This document shows, in pieces, positions 9,074 to 17,044 of a DNA stretch of 64,000 nucleotides. The stretch spans positions 173,724 to 237,723 of the forward strand of contig NZ_LBHV01000009.1 in assembly GCF_001005825.1 (NCBI RefSeq), read 5' to 3'. The notes beneath the pieces were generated by a model. It searched no databases, was not told the DNA's origin, and saw nothing but the letters and a program-made list of their open reading frames with translations. The DNA comes from Rhizobium sp. LC145. GTDB taxonomy: Bacteria; Pseudomonadota; Alphaproteobacteria; Rhizobiales; Rhizobiaceae. Both the position numbers and the translations under genes were made by a program. Numbering within the stretch: position 1 is the stretch's first letter; each line of letters starts with the position of its first letter.

Positions 9074-10059
9074 GCGACATGCCCCTTGTAGCGAACCGCA
9101 TGGATGGCGACGGCGGCGATGACGATCCCCCCGCGCAGGACCTGTTTCAGGAAGGCATCGATGCCGAGCATGTTGAAGCTTGCGTCCAGGCTTGCGAAGA
9201 GCAGGACGCCCGCCAGCGTTCCGGCCACACCACCCTTGCCGCCTGCGAGGATCGTCCCGCCTATGACCGTGACGGCAATCGATTCGAGGTCATAGATGCC
9301 GTCCCGGCCGATCCAGGGCGTGCCGGATTGAAGGCGTGCGGCGAGATAGAGGCCGGCGGCTCCTGCAAACAGGCTGGCGATCACATGGGCGGCAAGCACG
9401 AGACGCTCGGTATGGATTCCCGCAAGCCTTGCTCCGTCCGGATTGCCGCCGACCGCGTAAATCCGCGCGCCGAAGAGTGTTTTGTTCAGGATGAAGGCGG
9501 CGGCAAGCGCAAGCAGTGCCAAGAGCAGGACGGAGTAGGGGATGCCGAGCATCCCGCCATAGGCGAGCACCTGAAACTGGCGCGCCACGGCACCTTGGAG
9601 ATCGGCGAAGGATGCTGCGAGCACGCCCTGAATGATGAGCCCGGTTCCGAGTGTCGCGATCAGCGGATTAATGCCGCCATAGGCAACGAGGGCGCCGTTG
9701 ACCAGTCCGACGGCGAGGCACAGGCCAAGACAGGCGATAATGGCTGGCAGGATCATCGCCGGATCGCCCTGCATGAGAAGCGATGCCAGCACGGCAACAG
9801 CACTGATGAGCGCGGCGACCGAAAGGTCGATCGATCCGACGAGTATGACGAAGGTCTGGCCGATCGCGACGAGGCCGAGCGCCACCATGCGCTGGAGCAG
9901 GCCGACGATGCCCTGCAGGCTCAGTTGCGCGGACTCGCCGGTCGCGAGCGCGATGACGACGAAAAAGCCGGCAGAGAGAATGGCGAGCACCGCCGCGATG
10001 GGCAGGCCTTTCCTGTGGTTGAAAGAGGCAGGTTCCATGGAGATCGCATTGCTGCTCAT
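9070..10059 (-). CDS. Sugar ABC transporter permease (CUT2/ribose type)
   Basis: A 329-residue second permease of the same importer. It carries the LVGSIDLSVAAL motif and the GGNPDGARLAGIHTERL cytoplasmic loop that contacts the ATPase in ribose-type transporters. Several hydrophobic helices span the protein after a short polar N-terminus. ATGA overlaps with both neighbours show a coupled operon. Having two different permeases (a heterodimer) rather than one homodimeric RbsC is common in rhizobial CUT2 systems. Confidence 0.88.
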   Translation of the reverse strand: MSSNAISMEPASFNHRKGLPIAAVLAILSAGFFVVIALATGESAQLSLQGIVGLLQRMVALGLVAIGQTFVILVGSIDLSVAALISAVAVLASLLMQGDPAMILPAIIACLGLCLAVGLVNGALVAYGGINPLIATLGTGLIIQGVLAASFADLQGAVARQFQVLAYGGMLGIPYSVLLLALLALAAAFILNKTLFGARIYAVGGNPDGARLAGIHTERLVLAAHVIASLFAGAAGLYLAARLQSGTPWIGRDGIYDLESIAVTVIGGTILAGGKGGVAGTLAGVLLFASLDASFNMLGIDAFLKQVLRGGIVIAAVAIHAVRYKGHVA

Positions 10060-11573
10060 GCGAATGCCTCCCTCGGTTCCTGTTGCGCAATTCCGAGTGA
10101 AAGTCGCATGACTTCCTCTTCGCTGGCGCCGCGCGGCAATTCGCCGGCGATGCGGCCCTGATGCATGACGAGGATGCGGTCGGCGATGCCTATGAGTTCG
10201 GGCATGTCCGACGAGACGACGACGATGCCGCGGCCGGCATCCGCAAAGGCTCTCATGGTTTGGTAGATCGCGGCCTTCGCAGCGATGTCGATGCCGCGCG
10301 TCGGCTCCACGAAAACGAGGACATCCGAGGCCTGCGCAAGCCAGCGGACGATGATCGCCTTTTGCTGATTGCCTCCCGAAAGAGTTCCGATTTCCTGACC
10401 GAAATCGGCTGCTCGCACGTCCATGTCGCGCAGCTCGCTATCGATCGCGGCTGGCGAAAGAGCCGCCCTTTGGGGGCGGGCGAAGAATCCGGCCATGGAG
10501 CGCAAGGTGAGAAGCGCATTGTCGCGTACGGATTGGCGAAGGGCGAGAGCGTCCCGCTTGCGATCGCCGGGAAGGTAACCGATGCCGGCCGCGGTGGCCT
10601 GCCGAGGCGACCGGATCGACACCGGTTTGCCGTTGACGCGCATCACCCCTGCCGAAAGCGGTTCGTCGCCCACCAGCGCCTGTGCAAGGTGGGCCTTGCC
10701 GGAATCCTCAAGGCCTGCCACGCCGACGATCTCGCCCGCCCGCACGTCGAAGCTGATATCGCGCAGGGCGGCGTTCGCGCCGCCTTCAACGCTGAGAAGT
10801 ACCTTGCCGGGTCCAGAGGACGGCCGCTTCGGGTAAAAATCCTTGAGGTCGCGTCCCACCATGGCGCGTATGATTTCGGGGACCGGCGCCGCGTGCCGTG
10901 CCCGCGTCCAGATTTTCTGCCCATCCTTGAGGACTGTCACCCGATCGGCAACCGCCATGACTTCGGGCATGCGATGGGAGATATAGACGATGGCGACGCC
11001 TTCCTCCCTTAAGCCGCGGATCAGCGACAGGAGGTTTTGGGCATCGCGCTCGTCGAGCGCCGCCGTCGGCTCATCCATGACGAGGATGCCGGCGTCGAGC
11101 AGCAGCGCCTTGGCGATCTCCACGAGCTGCTGCATGGCAATCGAGAGCGTGGAGACCTGCCCCTCAGGATCGATATCCGCCCCGACCCGCCTCAGCAGTT
11201 CTGCGGCCCGCTTATTCATCTGTCTTCTATCCAGCAGGCCGAAGCGGGCGAGTTCACGCCCCATGAAGATGTTTTCTGCAACCGTGCGATAGGGCAGCAG
11301 GCTGAGCTCCTGGTGGATGATGGAAATGCCGGCGTCAGCCGCCTGCCGGGGATGGGTGAGGTGTACCAGCCGGCCATTGAGGCGGATCTCACCGGCATCG
11401 GGGCGGTAGCTGCCGCCGAGGATCTTCATCAGCGTGGATTTTCCGGCCCCGTTTTCACCGCAAATGGCATGGACTTCACCGGTCCGGCAGTCGAAATCCA
11501 CGCAATCGAGGGCACGGACCCCGGGAAAGGTCTTGCTGATGCCGGCCATATGCAGCGCGGGAATGATAGTCAT
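10056..11573 (-). CDS. Sugar ABC transporter ATP-binding protein (duplicated NBD, CUT2 type)
   Basis: A 505-residue protein with two ABC domains, as in RbsA/AraG/MglA. NBD1 has Walker A GENGAGKST (39-47), the signature LSIAMQQLVEIA and Walker B ILVMDEPTAALD. NBD2 has a degenerate Walker A (GLEDSGK, where the family usually has GLVGAGR) but an intact LSGGNQQK signature and VFVEPTRGID. This asymmetry is normal for the class. The open frame extends further upstream, but the ATG at 11573 is chosen because it overlaps the stop of the epimerase gene (ATGA) and gives the usual start MTIIPALHMAGISKTFPG. It energises sugar import with the two permeases downstream. Confidence 0.9.
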   Translation of the reverse strand: MTIIPALHMAGISKTFPGVRALDCVDFDCRTGEVHAICGENGAGKSTLMKILGGSYRPDAGEIRLNGRLVHLTHPRQAADAGISIIHQELSLLPYRTVAENIFMGRELARFGLLDRRQMNKRAAELLRRVGADIDPEGQVSTLSIAMQQLVEIAKALLLDAGILVMDEPTAALDERDAQNLLSLIRGLREEGVAIVYISHRMPEVMAVADRVTVLKDGQKIWTRARHAAPVPEIIRAMVGRDLKDFYPKRPSSGPGKVLLSVEGGANAALRDISFDVRAGEIVGVAGLEDSGKAHLAQALVGDEPLSAGVMRVNGKPVSIRSPRQATAAGIGYLPGDRKRDALALRQSVRDNALLTLRSMAGFFARPQRAALSPAAIDSELRDMDVRAADFGQEIGTLSGGNQQKAIIVRWLAQASDVLVFVEPTRGIDIAAKAAIYQTMRAFADAGRGIVVVSSDMPELIGIADRILVMHQGRIAGELPRGASEEEVMRLSLGIAQQEPREAFA

Positions 11574-12454
11574 GCCGGTGCACTCGCGGTTCGTGCGGCA
11601 AGCCTTTCGCCCGCGGCCGCCCATTCATGCCGGATATAGGCGATGCTTTCGGCAAAAAGGCCGTCGAGGTCATCGAAAAGGTCACGCCAGACCCTGGTGG
11701 CGCCCGCGAGTTCAGGCAGTGCCCGTCCGAAGGATTCCACCGTCAGCCATCCGTCATAGCCGCAGCGCCGCAAGGCATCGAAATGGTCCGGGAAGGGAAT
11801 ATGCCCAGAGCCGGGAGTACCGCGGTCGTTTTCCGATACATGGTAGTGATTGATCTCGCGGTGATGGCGTTCGTAGGTGACCGGCGGGTCCTTTTCCTCG
11901 ATATTGGCGTGGAACGTATCGAACATATAGCCATAGTTCGGATGATCGACTTTGCGGTAGATGGCCGACGCTTCGGCGATCGTCGACATCATGTAGCATT
12001 CGAAGCGGTTGACCGCTTCGGCCGAAATCCGGATGCCGGCAGGCTCGGCATAGTCGGCGAGCGCGCGCATGGCTTCCACGCACCATTCCACTTCGCTGGG
12101 TGTGGGGCCGAAACCGGTGAAGACGCCGACCGGTGAGTGCACTGGCCCAGCTATGATCTCACCGCCCATGGCATGGGTGCAGTCGACGATCCAGCGGTGG
12201 TGATCGCGGGCTTTTGCCCGCACCCGCGGATCGGGGCTTACCGGATTTGCCTTAGGCGTTGCGACAGCAGCTGCGCCGGCTGAGAGGCCGATATCGCGAA
12301 GGAGCCTGCCGATGCTCCTGTAGTGCTCGGGCGTTCCGGAAAAGACGGGCACTTCCACTGCATCATATCCGAGCGCCTTCAGCCTTTCGAGCTGGCGGGC
12401 ATGATTGGTGTTTATCTCCGCGCCGATGACGAGCAGATTGAATGCGACCTTCAC
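11570..12454 (-). CDS. Ketose 3-epimerase-like protein (D-tagatose/D-allulose 3-epimerase family)
   Basis: A 294-residue TIM barrel with the residue set of the D-tagatose 3-epimerase family: E146 (in EAVNRFE), D179 and H182 (MFDTFHANIEE), H205 (NHYHVSEND), R211 and E240 (TVESFG). These match metal-binding E152/D185/H211/E246 and substrate-binding H188/R217 of Pseudomonas cichorii DTE as I remember them, all shifted by six. Such enzymes epimerise free ketoses at C3 using Mn2+ or Co2+. It is the first gene of the importer operon and faces an AraC regulator, so the imported sugar is probably a ketose that is epimerised before phosphorylation. Which ketose is not determinable here. Confidence 0.85.
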   Translation of the reverse strand: MKVAFNLLVIGAEINTNHARQLERLKALGYDAVEVPVFSGTPEHYRSIGRLLRDIGLSAGAAAVATPKANPVSPDPRVRAKARDHHRWIVDCTHAMGGEIIAGPVHSPVGVFTGFGPTPSEVEWCVEAMRALADYAEPAGIRISAEAVNRFECYMMSTIAEASAIYRKVDHPNYGYMFDTFHANIEEKDPPVTYERHHREINHYHVSENDRGTPGSGHIPFPDHFDALRRCGYDGWLTVESFGRALPELAGATRVWRDLFDDLDGLFAESIAYIRHEWAAAGERLAARTASAPA

Positions 12455-12596
12455 GAATTCCTCCCGTGCGGTGCGGCGGAGATATTCCGATCACTGTCCG
12501 CGACGGAGACTAGAATGGCAGACTTGACTCGTTCGTGCTTGCGGCGGAGAACAGTGGTAAATTTCTTAAATCGTTTTGTGTTGGGAGGCGCAGGGC

Positions 12597-13613
12597 ATGA
12601 ACAAGCACATCGTAGTACCTCAGTCGAATTGTCGCCCGTCGGTGTTTCGTCAGCCGGGCTCGGCCATGTATGCGGACAATTGCAGGGAGCTTCAGGCGGC
12701 AGCCAAGCGCGGCGAGGTCGAGCTGCATGCCTGGACGCGCGGCAACTACCCCGGAATTTCGCTTGGCGAGCGCCTGCCGGGCATTCGGACCGTCGGTTTC
12801 TGGGATGCGCGGCAGAACCAGTCCTGGGGTCTTGGGCGACATTGCAACGAGGGATTCAAGATCGCCTACCTAGCGCGAGGAAGCCTTGAACTGGTGGTCG
12901 ACGACAAGAATTACGCGCTTCGCCAGGGGCAGTTCATCATCATCCGTCCCTGGCAGCTCCATTCCATTGGAAACCCTAATGTCGGCCCCAGCCGGCTGCT
13001 CTGGATCATCCTCGATGCGGGATTGCGGCGGCCAAGCGAGGCGCCGGATTGGCCCGAATGGCTTGTCTTCTCCAAGGACGAGGCCGACAGGCTCGGTGAT
13101 GTCCTGAGGCAGAACAATCAGCCCGTCTGGGATGGCGGCGCCGAGCTTTGCCGCGCCTTCGAGGCTATTCCGGCGATCCTGCTTGATCGCAGCCCCCAGG
13201 AGGGCGAAACGCGCCTGAAGGTCGCGATAAATTCGTTGATGTTGAGCCTGATCGACCGCATGAGGGAACAGGCTCCGGAACTCGATCCGGACCTTTCGAC
13301 GTCACAGCATACGGTAGCGATCTTTCTTCGCCGTCTTGCCCATGCTCTCGATGAGGACTGGACGCTTGACGGAATGGCGGAAGAATGCGGTCTTTCACGC
13401 ACGCGCTTTGCCGACTACTGCAAGAAGCTGACCAACATGACGCCGCGCCAGTATCTGCAGCATCTGCGTCTGGAGCAGGCGTCCCGCCTGCTGCAGGCGG
13501 CTCAAGAGACCAGCGTGACGGAAATCGCGTTCACATGCGGCTTCAATTCGAGCCAGTATTTTTCGAACGCTTTCAAAAAGAGGTTTGGTTACGCGCCCAC
13601 ATCGCTACGTTAA
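12597..13613 (+). CDS. AraC family transcriptional regulator
   Basis: A 338-residue AraC/XylS-type regulator. The N-terminal half is cupin-like (ALRQGQFIIIRPWQLHSIGNP) and would bind the effector. The C-terminal 100 residues hold the two helix-turn-helix motifs (MAEECGLSRTRFADYCKKLTNMTPRQYL; SVTEIAFTCGFNSSQYFSNAFKKRFG). The ATG at 12597 is chosen over the upstream TTG at 12576 because GGGAGG (12583-12588) sits 8 bases before it. It is transcribed away from the epimerase and importer operon across a 142-bp intergenic region, so it likely activates that operon in response to its sugar. It ends only 10 bp from nikE on the other strand. Confidence 0.88.
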   Translation: MNKHIVVPQSNCRPSVFRQPGSAMYADNCRELQAAAKRGEVELHAWTRGNYPGISLGERLPGIRTVGFWDARQNQSWGLGRHCNEGFKIAYLARGSLELVVDDKNYALRQGQFIIIRPWQLHSIGNPNVGPSRLLWIILDAGLRRPSEAPDWPEWLVFSKDEADRLGDVLRQNNQPVWDGGAELCRAFEAIPAILLDRSPQEGETRLKVAINSLMLSLIDRMREQAPELDPDLSTSQHTVAIFLRRLAHALDEDWTLDGMAEECGLSRTRFADYCKKLTNMTPRQYLQHLRLEQASRLLQAAQETSVTEIAFTCGFNSSQYFSNAFKKRFGYAPTSLR

Positions 13614-13623
13614 GGGTGAGAGT

Positions 13624-14445
13624 TTATTCGAGCGGGAGTGAAGCTCTTCCACGAAGCTGCCGTACGGCCGGCATTGGAGGCAATACGGCATCCCTTAGAA
13701 GCCGCGAAGCCGGATGCCGCATGTCCTCAAGGGCAGCGGTTGGAAGTTCCTCGACGATCCGGCCTTCGTCCATGACAAGGCAGCGGGACGCGAAACGCCT
13801 CGCCAGCCTCAGATCATGGGTGACGAACAGATATGCCGTACCGTTGTCGCGCTGAAGCTTCGCGAGAAGGGCAAGCGCGGATGCCTGGAGATGGGTATCC
13901 AGATTGGACAGCGCCTCGTCAAGGATGACCAGCTTTGGGTTCACCGCCAGCGCTCGCGCGAGGCAGACGCGCTGCAACTGGCCGCCGCTGACCTGCGAAG
14001 GCAGCATGTCGGCGATATTTGCCGGCAGTTCTGCCATTTCCAGCACTTCCCGCACGCGCGCCTCGCGCCCGGTTTGGTCGAGTGCGGTCAGATGCCTCAG
14101 CGGCTCGCAGATGATGGCCCGAACGGTAAAGCGCCCATTCACGGCTCCCGGCGAGTCCTGAAATACGAGCTGGACATTGCGCCGGAACCCCTGGGTTTCC
14201 CGGCGGCGCAAAGCATTGATGGATCGGCCGCGATAAAGCACCTTACCCGAGCTCGGCTGCTCCAGGCCGACGAGCAGCCGCGCGAGCGTACTCTTGCCGC
14301 AACCGCTGCGTCCGAGGAGGGCAACGGTCTCGCCCTCTTTGATGGCGAAGGAGATGTTTTCGAGAACCTGTTTGCGGATGCCACGCCCAAGGAGCGAGTG
14401 GGTCTGGTAGGTCTTGCCGATATCGACGGCGCTGATCAGGCTCAT
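13624..14445 (-). CDS. nikE: Nickel import ATP-binding protein NikE
   Basis: A 273-residue ABC ATPase. Walker A is GRSGCGKST, the signature VSGGQLQR and Walker B LVILDEALSNLD; the Q-loop region has QDSPGAVN, similar to the NikE pattern. It is the last gene of nikABCDE and its start overlaps the nikD stop by 4 bases (ATGA). It pairs with NikD to energise Ni2+ import through NikBC. The Ser/Asp at the end of the signature region look intact, so it should be active. No terminator is evident in the 10 bp before the convergent araC gene. Confidence 0.92.
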   Translation of the reverse strand: MSLISAVDIGKTYQTHSLLGRGIRKQVLENISFAIKEGETVALLGRSGCGKSTLARLLVGLEQPSSGKVLYRGRSINALRRRETQGFRRNVQLVFQDSPGAVNGRFTVRAIICEPLRHLTALDQTGREARVREVLEMAELPANIADMLPSQVSGGQLQRVCLARALAVNPKLVILDEALSNLDTHLQASALALLAKLQRDNGTAYLFVTHDLRLARRFASRCLVMDEGRIVEELPTAALEDMRHPASRLLRDAVLPPMPAVRQLRGRASLPLE

Positions 14446-15230
14446 GCTTCCAATTCCATGCCGTAAAGGGAAAGATGCGCCCGCACCAGCATGCGGGTGA
14501 CGTGGTGGCGAGGAGCCTGGAATATGTCCATGACAGGGGCCTGCTCCACGACCCGCCCCTGATCCAGCACCGCGACCTCATCGGCGAGCCTTGCGACCAC
14601 ACCCATGTCGTGGGTGACCAGCAAAACGCCGAGGTTTCGCTCTTCCACCAGCCGGTCCAGCAATTCCAGAACACGAAGCTGGACGACGAGATCGAGATCG
14701 GTCGTCGGTTCGTCGGCGAAGAGAAACGGCGCCTCGCTCAGCAAGGCGAGCGCGATCATCATCCGCTGCAGCATTCCGCCGCTCATCTCGAACGCGTGCA
14801 GACCGAGAACGTGTTTTACGTCGTCGAGGCCGACCGCGACCATGCTGACTTCGATGCGATCTGCGGCATCGGATCCAAACCGTCCGAGCGCCTTCAGCGT
14901 CTCGACGGCGTGATCGCGCATTGTCCGCACGGGATTGAACGCGCTGCGGGGGTTCTGCATGATCGTGGCGACGTGGCGACCGCGAAGTGTCGCAGCCTCC
15001 CGCGCCATGCCGTCGACAGTGACCCGCCCGGACGCAAGATTGACGCCCGGAGGCAAGACGCCGAGCGCGGCCGAACAGGTCATGGATTTTCCCGAGCCGC
15101 TCGCGCCGACGAGCGCTGATATCCGCCCGCGGCGGATGGTCAGGGATAGGCCGTCCACGAGCATGCGCGGCTCGCTGCCGACGAGCGTTGCGACGCTCAG
15201 GTTTTCTATGGAAAGGGTTTCTCCGATCAA
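14442..15230 (-). CDS. nikD: Nickel import ATP-binding protein NikD
   Basis: A 262-residue ABC ATPase with Walker A GASGSGKS, the signature MSGGMLQRMMIALAL and Walker B FLFADEPTTDLD. No ATG lies near the expected N-terminus; the TTG at 15230 overlaps the nikC stop (TTGA) and gives MIGETLSIENLSV, the normal beginning of a DppD/NikD ATPase. The longer open frame further upstream is antisense-free extension inside nikC and is rejected as start. The rare TTG start with stop overlap implies translation dependent on nikC. Confidence 0.9.
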   Translation of the reverse strand: MIGETLSIENLSVATLVGSEPRMLVDGLSLTIRRGRISALVGASGSGKSMTCSAALGVLPPGVNLASGRVTVDGMAREAATLRGRHVATIMQNPRSAFNPVRTMRDHAVETLKALGRFGSDAADRIEVSMVAVGLDDVKHVLGLHAFEMSGGMLQRMMIALALLSEAPFLFADEPTTDLDLVVQLRVLELLDRLVEERNLGVLLVTHDMGVVARLADEVAVLDQGRVVEQAPVMDIFQAPRHHVTRMLVRAHLSLYGMELEA

Positions 15231-16099
15231 TGGCCGTGCTCCGCCTTGAGGTGCGGATCGAGGCGGTCGCGCAGGGCGTCGCCAAGGATGTTGAAGGCGG
15301 TGACGCTGACGAACAGGGCGAGGCCCGGCCAGAGGATCAGCAGTGGCGCCGTCCAGACGAACTGGCGGGCGTCGCTGATCATCACGCCCCATTCGGCTGT
15401 CGGCGGTGCGATCCCGAGGCCGAGGAAGGAAAGTCCCGACACGTGCAGCATGATATGGCCGATATCGAGTGTCGCCAGCACGACCAGTTGGGAAAAGGTC
15501 GCCGGCAGAAGATGTTCAATGAAGGTCCGGACCGGGCCCGCGCCGCTCAATCTGGCGGCAAGGAGGAATTCGCGGTGGCGAAGCGAAAGCACGATGCAGC
15601 GAACGATGCGCGCATACCAGGCCCAGTGGGACAGGGCGATCGCCACGATGACGTTGACCAGGCCGGTGCCGAGCACGCCGATCATGAACAGCGCCAGAAC
15701 CAGCGTCGGGAAGGTCAGGAAGACATCGGCGACACGCATGATGAACCGGTCGGCCCGACCGCCGGCAAACCCCGCTATTCCGCCGATGACGATCCCCAGC
15801 GTCAGGATGAGTCCGAGCGTGACCGCCACTGATCCGAGGGAAACCCGCACCCCGGCGATGAGACGGGAAAGGATATCGCGCCCGAGGTGATCGGTGCCGA
15901 ACCAGTGATCGGAGCCCGGAGGCTGAAGCCGGCGCGCCAGTTCCATCTGGTCGGGATGATAAGGAGAGATCCAAGGACCGGCCACGGCCGCAACGGCAAG
16001 CAGGAGCAAGACGAGGCAGGCAAGCCGAACCGGCCAGCGGCGCGGCAGGTGAAATCCCGTTTCCTGAGATTTGGCGATCGGCTGAACCGCATCCGTCAC
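15227..16099 (-). CDS. nikC: Nickel ABC transporter permease NikC
   Basis: A 290-residue DppC-type permease. After the first membrane helix (LACLVLLLLAVAAVAGPWI) comes the hallmark GTDHLGRDILSRLIAGVRVSLG and later the EAA-like loop AARLSGAGPVRTFIEHLLPAT. The GTG at 16099 is the likely start because it overlaps the nikB stop (GTGA). The much longer open frame through nikB is an overlapping shadow. NikC and NikB form the inner-membrane Ni2+ channel. Confidence 0.9.
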   Translation of the reverse strand: MTDAVQPIAKSQETGFHLPRRWPVRLACLVLLLLAVAAVAGPWISPYHPDQMELARRLQPPGSDHWFGTDHLGRDILSRLIAGVRVSLGSVAVTLGLILTLGIVIGGIAGFAGGRADRFIMRVADVFLTFPTLVLALFMIGVLGTGLVNVIVAIALSHWAWYARIVRCIVLSLRHREFLLAARLSGAGPVRTFIEHLLPATFSQLVVLATLDIGHIMLHVSGLSFLGLGIAPPTAEWGVMISDARQFVWTAPLLILWPGLALFVSVTAFNILGDALRDRLDPHLKAEHGH

Positions 16100-17040
16100 G
16101 CCGCGTCCTCCCCCGCCAGGCGGATTCTCGGGTCTGCCCACGCATAAACAATATCCACGATCAGGTTGCAGATGACGAAGATCGTCACCATCGCCAGCGT
16201 GAAGCACTGGATGACGGGATAATCTCTGTTCATGATCGCCGAGACGGCATAGCGGCCGACGCCCGGCCAGCCGAATATGCTTTCGATGACGAGCGTTCCG
16301 CCGATCAGTTCGCCGACATGCATGCCCATTGCAGTGATGATCGGCAGCCACGCATTGCGCAAGATATGCGCCCGTTCGATCCTGTTCTCGGACAATCCCC
16401 TCAGGCGGGCGTAACGCACATGCCTCTGCCCGGCCGCTTCCAGCATGCTCGCCCGCAAGAGGCGCGCATTGATCGACAGGGACATGAAGGAGATCGCCAC
16501 TACCGGCATGACGAGATGCGCCAGACCGCCACGGCCCATCGGTGGCAACCAGCCGAGATGCACCGAAAAGACAAGAACGAGCAGGAAGCCGAGCCAGAAA
16601 TTCGGCATTGAGACGCCGACGAATGCGACCAGTCGGACGACCTGATCCGGCCAACCCTCGCGGTGGCGGGCCGCCCACATGCCCATGGGAATGGAGAGCG
16701 CCAAAGTCAAAGCAAGTGCTGAGCCCGCAAGCTGCAGCGTCGCCGGAAGGTAATGGATGAGATCCGGGAGAACCGGCCTCTGGGTGGCGTAGGACGTCCC
16801 GAAATCGAGCGTCAGCGCCTTGCCCAGCCAATCGAGATATTGGCTTACAATGGGCAGGTCGAGCCCGAGCATCCGGCGCGCGGTTTCGAGAGCTTCCTGT
16901 GTCGGGGGCACTTTCGACAGTCTCAGATAATCCATTGCCGGGTCGCTCGGCCCGAGCCTGAGCATCAGGAAGATGACGATCGAGGCTGCAAGCAGCATGG
17001 GGACGAGGAGGAGCAGTCGGCGGACGATGAAGGCAAGCAT
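16096..17040 (-). CDS. nikB: Nickel ABC transporter permease NikB
   Basis: A 314-residue DppB-type permease starting MLAFIVRRLLLLVPMLL. It shows the DppB pattern: an N-terminal helix, the LGLDLPIVSQYLDWLGKALTLDFGTSY segment and the coupling loop YARLRGLSENRIERAHILRNAWLP. The start at 17040 lies 4 bases after the nikA stop; the additional upstream open frame overlaps nikA and is rejected. Part of the nikABCDE operon. Confidence 0.9.
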   Translation of the reverse strand: MLAFIVRRLLLLVPMLLAASIVIFLMLRLGPSDPAMDYLRLSKVPPTQEALETARRMLGLDLPIVSQYLDWLGKALTLDFGTSYATQRPVLPDLIHYLPATLQLAGSALALTLALSIPMGMWAARHREGWPDQVVRLVAFVGVSMPNFWLGFLLVLVFSVHLGWLPPMGRGGLAHLVMPVVAISFMSLSINARLLRASMLEAAGQRHVRYARLRGLSENRIERAHILRNAWLPIITAMGMHVGELIGGTLVIESIFGWPGVGRYAVSAIMNRDYPVIQCFTLAMVTIFVICNLIVDIVYAWADPRIRLAGEDAA

Positions 17041-17044
17041 GGGG

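Noticed and set aside
15227..16831. Possible 534-residue fusion of nikC with an upstream domain
   Set aside because: The extra N-terminal part is nikB read in another frame. The GTG overlapping the nikB stop gives a normal NikC.
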